Positions 59,829 to 64,000 of a stretch of DNA of 64,000 bases are shown here, one piece after another. The first letter of the stretch is position 1. Every line of letters begins with the position of its first letter. A program made the position numbers and the translations under genes. The DNA is from Amycolatopsis pretoriensis (GTDB lineage: Bacteria > Actinomycetota > Actinomycetes > Mycobacteriales > Pseudonocardiaceae). The notes below the pieces were generated by a model. It was not told where the DNA came from and searched no databases. It saw only the letters and a list, made by a program, of their open reading frames with translations. The stretch lies in NCBI RefSeq assembly GCF_900107925.1, contig NZ_FNUJ01000003.1, positions 930,001 through 994,000 on the forward strand. The letters run 5' to 3'.

Positions 59829-60454
59829 AGACGGCCCTGCTCGGCAACGAATTCGACCGCGGTCTGCTCGGTCACCACTGCTGGCTCGAACTGGCGAACG
59901 GCGAGCGGGTGGAGCTGCCGGTCGAGCGCTGGACCGCGCCGTCCGACGGCGACGAGGTGCTGCTCGACGCCTGCACCGGCCCGACCCTCGACATCGGGTG
60001 CGGTCCCGGCCGGCTCACCGCGGCGCTGGCCGGCCGCGGAGTGGTCGCGCTGGGCGTGGACAGCTCACGCACGGCCGTCCGACTGACACGTCGTCGCGGC
60101 GGAAGTGCGTTGCACCGCAACGTCTTCGACCACGTACCCGGCGAAGGACGGTGGCGGCACGCCCTGCTCGCCGACGGCAACATCGGCATCGGCGGCGACC
60201 CCGTCGTCCTGCTGCGCCGCACGGCGCAACTGATCGCCACCGACGGCGACATCCTCGTCGAGCTGGAGCCGCCCGGACGCGGGCTGCGGCACGAGCGCGT
60301 CCGGCTGCGGCCCGGGCACGCCGACGTCGCCTGGTTCACCTGGGCGTGGGTCGGCGTGGACGCGATCGCCGAAGTCGCCGCGCGCGCCGGGTTGCGCGTC
60401 GACTGGACCACCCGGCACGGCCACCGCTGGTTCGCGCGATTGGAGCGGTCGTGA
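59825..60454 (+). CDS. Class I SAM-dependent methyltransferase
   Basis: A 209-residue methyltransferase. Motif I is LDIGCGPGRLTAALAGRG (about 55-72), followed by ALGVDSSRTAVRLTRRRG. A conserved DGNIGIGGDPVVLLRR segment appears later, which is unusual for small-molecule methyltransferases and seems characteristic of this neighbourhood type. It overlaps the preceding gene by 4 bases (ATGA) and the following gene by 4 bases (GTGA). The substrate is unknown. Confidence 0.82.
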   Translation: MKTALLGNEFDRGLLGHHCWLELANGERVELPVERWTAPSDGDEVLLDACTGPTLDIGCGPGRLTAALAGRGVVALGVDSSRTAVRLTRRRGGSALHRNVFDHVPGEGRWRHALLADGNIGIGGDPVVLLRRTAQLIATDGDILVELEPPGRGLRHERVRLRPGHADVAWFTWAWVGVDAIAEVAARAGLRVDWTTRHGHRWFARLERS

Positions 60455-61569
60455 AGCTGCCGATCCCCAGTGAAGAACACTTCAAAGCACCGGCGCACGA
60501 CGAGCGCGTGACGTCGAAGATCGGGCTGGCGCTCGCGGTCACGTTCACGACCTGTTTCGTGACCGGCCTGATCAGCCACTTGATCCAGCACCCGCCGACG
60601 TGGTTCTTCTGGCCCAGTCGCCCGGTCGGCCTCTACCGCGTCACGCAGGGGTTGCACGTGATTTCGGGCATCGCGTCGATCCCGCTGCTGCTGGCGAAGC
60701 TGTGGAGCGTCTACCCGAAGCTGTTCGGCCGGCCACTGGTCCGTTCGCTGCCGCACGCGCTGGAGCGCCTGTCGATCCTGGTGCTCTCGGGAGCGGCGTT
60801 CTTCGAGCTGACGACGGGATTGCTGAACGTCGCGCAGAACTACCCGTGGGGCTTCTACTTCCCGCAGGTGCACTACGCGGTGGCGTGGCTGGCGATCGGG
60901 TCGATCCTGGTGCACGTGGCGGTGAAGCTGCCGATCATCCGCCGTGCGCTGACCCGCGGCACACCCGAGAACGAGCCACCGGCAGCCGGGCTGTCCCGAC
61001 GCGGGTTCCTCCGCACGACCGGGCTCGCGACAGGCGTCGCGGTCGTCGCCACAGCCGGCGCGACGGTCCCGTTCCTGCGCGGCGTTTCCGGCCTCGCCTG
61101 GAAGACGAGCAAGGGAACGCAAGGCCTCCCGGTGAACCGCACGGCCGCGGCCGCAGGCATCACGTGGTCGGCATCGTGGCGGCTCTCAGTGATGACTCCC
61201 AGCGGCACGACGAAGTTCTCCCTCGACGAGCTGCGCGCACTTCCGCAGACGACGGCGGAGCTGCCGATCGCGTGCGTGGAGGGCTGGAGCCAGTCGGCAA
61301 CCTGGCGCGGAGTTTCCCTGCCGGCGCTGCTGAAAAAGGTTGGCGTGGCACCAGGAACGTCGGTACGAGTGTCCTCTTCGGAGCGTGCCGGACTGTACGG
61401 CGTGAGTGTCCTGCCCGGCGAGCACACGGCGGACGACCTGACGCTGCTCGCGCTGGAGCTGAACGGCGAGGTGCTGGACCTCGACCACGGCTTCCCGTGC
61501 CGCATCATCGCCCCGAACCGTCCGGGCGTGCTGCAGACGAAGTGGGTAACGAAGCTGGAGGCGCTGTGA
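60451..61569 (+). CDS. Cytochrome b561-like membrane domain fused to a sulfite-oxidase-type molybdopterin oxidoreductase
   Basis: A 372-residue fusion. Residues 20-170 hold four membrane helices with histidines placed for haem ligation (GLHVISG and VHYAVAWLAIGSILVHVAVK), as in cytochrome b561. A linker carries the Tat-type motif SRRGFLR at 182-188 before another hydrophobic helix. The C-terminal domain (about 230-372) is the sulfite-oxidase molybdopterin fold, with the Mo-ligand cysteine Cys275 in IACVEGWSQSATWRGV and later SSERAGLYGVSVL and DLDHGFPCRIIAPN. The Mo domain is expected outside the membrane, receiving or donating electrons through the b561 part. GTG start coupled to the methyltransferase gene (GTGA). 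Confidence 0.9.
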   Translation: MKLPIPSEEHFKAPAHDERVTSKIGLALAVTFTTCFVTGLISHLIQHPPTWFFWPSRPVGLYRVTQGLHVISGIASIPLLLAKLWSVYPKLFGRPLVRSLPHALERLSILVLSGAAFFELTTGLLNVAQNYPWGFYFPQVHYAVAWLAIGSILVHVAVKLPIIRRALTRGTPENEPPAAGLSRRGFLRTTGLATGVAVVATAGATVPFLRGVSGLAWKTSKGTQGLPVNRTAAAAGITWSASWRLSVMTPSGTTKFSLDELRALPQTTAELPIACVEGWSQSATWRGVSLPALLKKVGVAPGTSVRVSSSERAGLYGVSVLPGEHTADDLTLLALELNGEVLDLDHGFPCRIIAPNRPGVLQTKWVTKLEAL

Positions 61570-62246
61570 AGACCGCTCGCGTGCTGCTCGCTCTGCCAGG
61601 CCTCGCGGCGCTGGCGTGGGGTGTGGTGCTGTTCGTCGAGTACGCGTTTCCGTTGCGGCCGGACGTGTTCGGCACGGTGGGCTGGATCGTCGGCGGGCCG
61701 GTGATCAACGACGGAGTCATCGCCCCCCTGACGGCGGTCCTCGGCATCCTCCTGGCGAGGGTGGTCCCGCGACCGTGGCGGGTCCCGGTTGTGGCGGGCA
61801 CGGTCATCACGGGAGTGCTGCTGATCGTGGCGTTCCCGCTGCTCTGGCGCCCGTACGGAACACCGCCGATGCCCGGCCTCCACGACGGCAACCCGGCCCT
61901 GGGCCTGACGCTGACCTTGGCCGCGGTCTGGCTTCTGGTCGCGCTGGCGCCGCTCGCCCGCCGTGTGGTCCGCTCAGGCTCGCGAGAGGTCTCTCCGGAC
62001 ACCCGAGCCAACCCGCCAAGTCCACAACGCACGCCAGCCGCCAAGCCCGGCGGCACCGGCACCACCCCGCCCGGCAAGCCCACCGAGCCCGACACAGCCA
62101 CCAAACCGCCCCTCACCGGCACCACTCACCCAACTGAGCTTCCCGGCCCGCCTGGCGCACCCGTCGAATCGGCCAGGACCGGCACCACCCGGCCCGGCAC
62201 CCCTGCCGAGCCACCCGGCCCGCGCCCAACCCCTCCCACCACCTGA
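61566..62246 (+). CDS. Small membrane protein with a Pro/Thr-rich C-terminal tail
   Basis: A 226-residue protein. Four predicted membrane helices occupy about residues 1-140 (for example VLLALPGLAALAWGVVLFVEYAF and LGLTLTLAAVWLLVALAPLARR). The last 80 residues are rich in Pro, Thr and Gly (repeats such as TGTT and PGKPTEP) and probably disordered. No catalytic motif is visible. The GTG start overlaps the oxidoreductase stop by 4 bases, ending the operon. It may be an assembly or anchoring partner of the oxidoreductase. Confidence 0.75.
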   Translation: MKTARVLLALPGLAALAWGVVLFVEYAFPLRPDVFGTVGWIVGGPVINDGVIAPLTAVLGILLARVVPRPWRVPVVAGTVITGVLLIVAFPLLWRPYGTPPMPGLHDGNPALGLTLTLAAVWLLVALAPLARRVVRSGSREVSPDTRANPPSPQRTPAAKPGGTGTTPPGKPTEPDTATKPPLTGTTHPTELPGPPGAPVESARTGTTRPGTPAEPPGPRPTPPTT

Positions 62247-62266
62247 CCCCACCCACCCACAAATGC

Positions 62267-62311
62267 GGCCACGCGCGACCGGCATGGAAACTGCCTGGGT
62301 CGCGCGTGGCC
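62267..62311. terminator. Hairpin between convergent ends (membrane protein / HtrA)
   Basis: A 14-bp perfect stem, GGCCACGCGCGACC (62267-62280) with 62298-62311, has an inner GGCA/TGCC stem in its loop. It lies in the 150-base gap between the convergent island operon and the htrA gene, a bidirectional terminator position. Confidence 0.65.
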
Positions 62312-62396
62312 TAGTGGGTCCGGCCCCGAACGGAAACGGGGGTCGAGCCGATGTTTGGTCTCGGCCGCACCGAGGCGGCCGAGCGTCTGGATGGGA

Positions 62397-63830
62397 TCAG
62401 TTGGCCGGGACGGGCTGGCCGCCCAGCGTCACCTCGACCGTGCGGCCGTCGGAAAGCGTGAACGTCGCCTTCTCGTCCGGGGCTCGGGTGCGGATCGCCG
62501 CGACCAGCGTGTCCGACGTGTCGATGTTGCGGTCGTCGATCTTCGTCACGATGTCGCCGGACTTCAGGCCCGCCTTCTCCGCCGGGCTGCCGGCGGTGAT
62601 GGCACCGAGCTTCGCGCCGCCCTGCGGGGCGTCCGTGACCTGGGCGCCGATGTAGGTCTGCACCGCCTGGCCGGTCTTGATGATCGTGTCCGCGGTGCGG
62701 CGGGCCTGGTCGATCGGGATGGCGAACCCGATGCCGACGTTGCCGCTCTCGGAGCCGCCCTGGCCCTGGCCGCCGGAGGCCGACTGCGGGCTGTAGATGG
62801 CCGAGTTGATGCCGATGACCTGGCCGGACATGTTCGCCAGCGGACCACCCGAGTTGCCCGGGTTGATCGCCGCGTCGGTCTGGACGGCGTCCATCACCGT
62901 CTCCTGACCGCCCTGGCCACCGCCCGCGCGCACCGGCCGGTGCAGCGAGCTGACGATGCCCGAGGTGACCGTGCCGGCCAGCTCGAACGGCGAGCCGATG
63001 GCGACCACCGACTGGCCGACGCGCAGGTCGTCGGACCGGCCGATCTCGACCGGCGTCAGGTTGTTGACGCCGTCGACCTTGACGACCGCGATGTCGGTCG
63101 TCGGGTCGCGGCCGACGACCTTGGCGGCGGCCTTCTTGCCGTCCTGGAACACGGCCTGGATCTGGCCGCCGTTCGCGGCGACCTCGACGACGTGGTTGTT
63201 GGTCAGGATGTAACCGTCGGTGCTGATGACGAACCCGGAGCCCTCGCCGGCCCCCTGCTGCCCGCTCACCTGCAGCTCGACGACGCTCGGCGACAGCTTC
63301 TGCGCGACCGACTCGACCGAGCCGGCGGGCGCGTTGCCGGTCTGCTGGGCCGGCTTCGGCGCGTCGAGGGCGTTGCCGGCCGGACCGCCGGACGTGCCCC
63401 CGGTGAGGTACCCGACCGCCCCGCCCGCGATGCCGCCGACCAGCAGCGCGACCAGCGCGACGCCGGCCATCAGCTTGCCGCCGGACCGCTTCGGCTGCGC
63501 GGGCGGCGCCGGCGGCGTGCCGTAGGCGGCCGTGCCGGGCTGCGCGTAGGGGTTCGGGTTCGGGTAGACGCTCTGCTGGGTCTGACCCGTCGCGGCACCC
63601 TGCGCGGACCAGGGGTTCGCGTTCTGCGGCGTCCCGTAGGACGGATCGGCCCCGGTCACCGCGTGGTAGGACGGCTCCGGCGCCGAGTACTGCGGCGTGC
63701 CGCCGGACTCGGGCGTGGCGGCCTGGTCACCGTACGGGCTCCCCGCCCAACCGCCCTGAGCCGCCTGCTGGCCGGTCTCCGGGTGCCGCGGCGCCGCGGG
63801 GTCGTGCGCGCTGGGGTCGTTCTCGGTCAT
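62397..63830 (-). CDS. pepD: HtrA/DegP-family membrane-anchored serine protease (PepD-like)
   Basis: A 477-residue protease-chaperone for misfolded envelope proteins. A long Gly/Pro/Gln-rich cytoplasmic N-terminus (about 1-115) precedes one membrane helix (MAGVALVALLVGGIAGGAVGYL). The trypsin-like domain has His213 (TNNHVVE), Asp246 (TDIAVV) and Ser327 (PGNSGGPL). A PDZ domain follows (about 380-475: AKLGAITAGSPAEKAGLKSGDIVTKIDDRN). ATG at 63830 has GTGAGGAC just upstream. It matches mycobacterial PepD (Rv0983), which belongs to the MprAB stress regulon. Here it is separated from the two-component system by the glycosyltransferase operon. Confidence 0.93.
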   Translation of the reverse strand: MTENDPSAHDPAAPRHPETGQQAAQGGWAGSPYGDQAATPESGGTPQYSAPEPSYHAVTGADPSYGTPQNANPWSAQGAATGQTQQSVYPNPNPYAQPGTAAYGTPPAPPAQPKRSGGKLMAGVALVALLVGGIAGGAVGYLTGGTSGGPAGNALDAPKPAQQTGNAPAGSVESVAQKLSPSVVELQVSGQQGAGEGSGFVISTDGYILTNNHVVEVAANGGQIQAVFQDGKKAAAKVVGRDPTTDIAVVKVDGVNNLTPVEIGRSDDLRVGQSVVAIGSPFELAGTVTSGIVSSLHRPVRAGGGQGGQETVMDAVQTDAAINPGNSGGPLANMSGQVIGINSAIYSPQSASGGQGQGGSESGNVGIGFAIPIDQARRTADTIIKTGQAVQTYIGAQVTDAPQGGAKLGAITAGSPAEKAGLKSGDIVTKIDDRNIDTSDTLVAAIRTRAPDEKATFTLSDGRTVEVTLGGQPVPAN

Positions 63831-63904
63831 GTCCTCACCTTGCGCGATGGTCCTGAGAGGTTCCTGAGCCGAACCTGTGCATCGGAGATGAGTATGGCCG
63901 GGGA

Positions 63905-64000
63905 TCAGCCCGCCGCGCGGAGCTTTTCCGCGATCTGTTCCGGCGTCGCGTCGTTGACCCACACCGCCATGCCCGATTCGGACCCCGCCAGGTACTTCAG
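63905..64000 (-). CDS. C-terminal fragment of an unidentified protein, truncated by window edge
   Basis: The minus strand has an open frame from the window edge ending ...GSESGMAVWVNDATPEQIAEKLRAAG, followed by TGA at 63905-63907. About 31 residues are visible, with normal codon bias. It lies 75 bases upstream of the htrA start on the same strand. The family cannot be recognised from this fragment. Confidence 0.6.
   Translation of the reverse strand: MKYLAGSESGMAVWVNDATPEQIAEKLRAAG

Overview
The window is very GC-rich DNA (about 70% by eye) with the strong third-position G/C bias, frequent GTG starts and dense gene packing of a filamentous actinomycete. Gene content and gene order point to the Pseudonocardiaceae, most likely Amycolatopsis or a close relative. 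This assignment is an inference, because no rRNA or other marker gene is present.

Layout. (1) 1-2693: the 3' part of a pabB-type chorismate enzyme, a quinone oxidoreductase, and its divergent QsdR-type regulator. (2) 2701-14715: a three-gene operon on the minus strand. It encodes a large secreted LamG protein, a 2265-residue RHS/YD-repeat polymorphic toxin with a HINT domain before a short C-terminal toxin tip, and a translationally coupled candidate immunity protein. (3) 14873-17349: rsmI and a divergent protein O-mannosyltransferase. (4) 17419-36216: accessory metabolism and regulation. This includes AraC, TetR and GAF regulators, a membrane Ser/Thr kinase of unusual topology, propionyl-CoA synthetase, a secreted GH20 hexosaminidase, MOSC and M20 proteins, an aldehyde dehydrogenase/DUF779 pair, an SGNH hydrolase/TetR pair, an EamA transporter and a degenerate GGDEF-EAL protein. 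(5) 36191-46281: a secondary-metabolism-flavoured segment with two P450s, a secreted hydrolase, a SARP/AfsR-type regulator carrying a TTA codon, and a DrrAB-like ABC exporter. Heptameric direct repeats suggest that the SARP controls one P450 and the exporter. (6) 46688-53996: a conserved housekeeping block containing tRNA-Ala, sepX/glpR, rimJ, glp (moeA-like), galU, 5-formyl-THF cyclo-ligase, an FmdB zinc-ribbon gene behind a CIRCE element, a SAF-domain protein, mscL, two small genes and moaB. (7) 54119-64000: an envelope-sugar and redox island with an epimerase, a two-component system, a GT-C-like membrane protein, a five-gene overlapping operon (GT2, DUF2064, methyltransferase, cytochrome-b561/molybdopterin oxidoreductase, membrane protein), then an HtrA/PepD protease and a truncated gene at the edge.

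How it fits together. From memory, the backbone order matches the Mycobacterium tuberculosis region Rv0981-Rv1005c (mprAB, pepD, moaB2, mscL, Rv0991c, Rv0992c, galU, moeA, rimJ, Rv0996, Rv1002c, Rv1003, pabB). The toxin operon, the 17-46 kb segment and the 54-62 kb segment look like insertions into it. Many transcription units appear to be leaderless, with a TANNNT -10 element 5-8 nt before the start codon. Nearly perfect palindromes mark several gene 3' ends. The most interesting candidates are the toxin/immunity operon, the SARP regulon with its repeats, and the two-component/glycosyltransferase/molybdo-oxidoreductase island.
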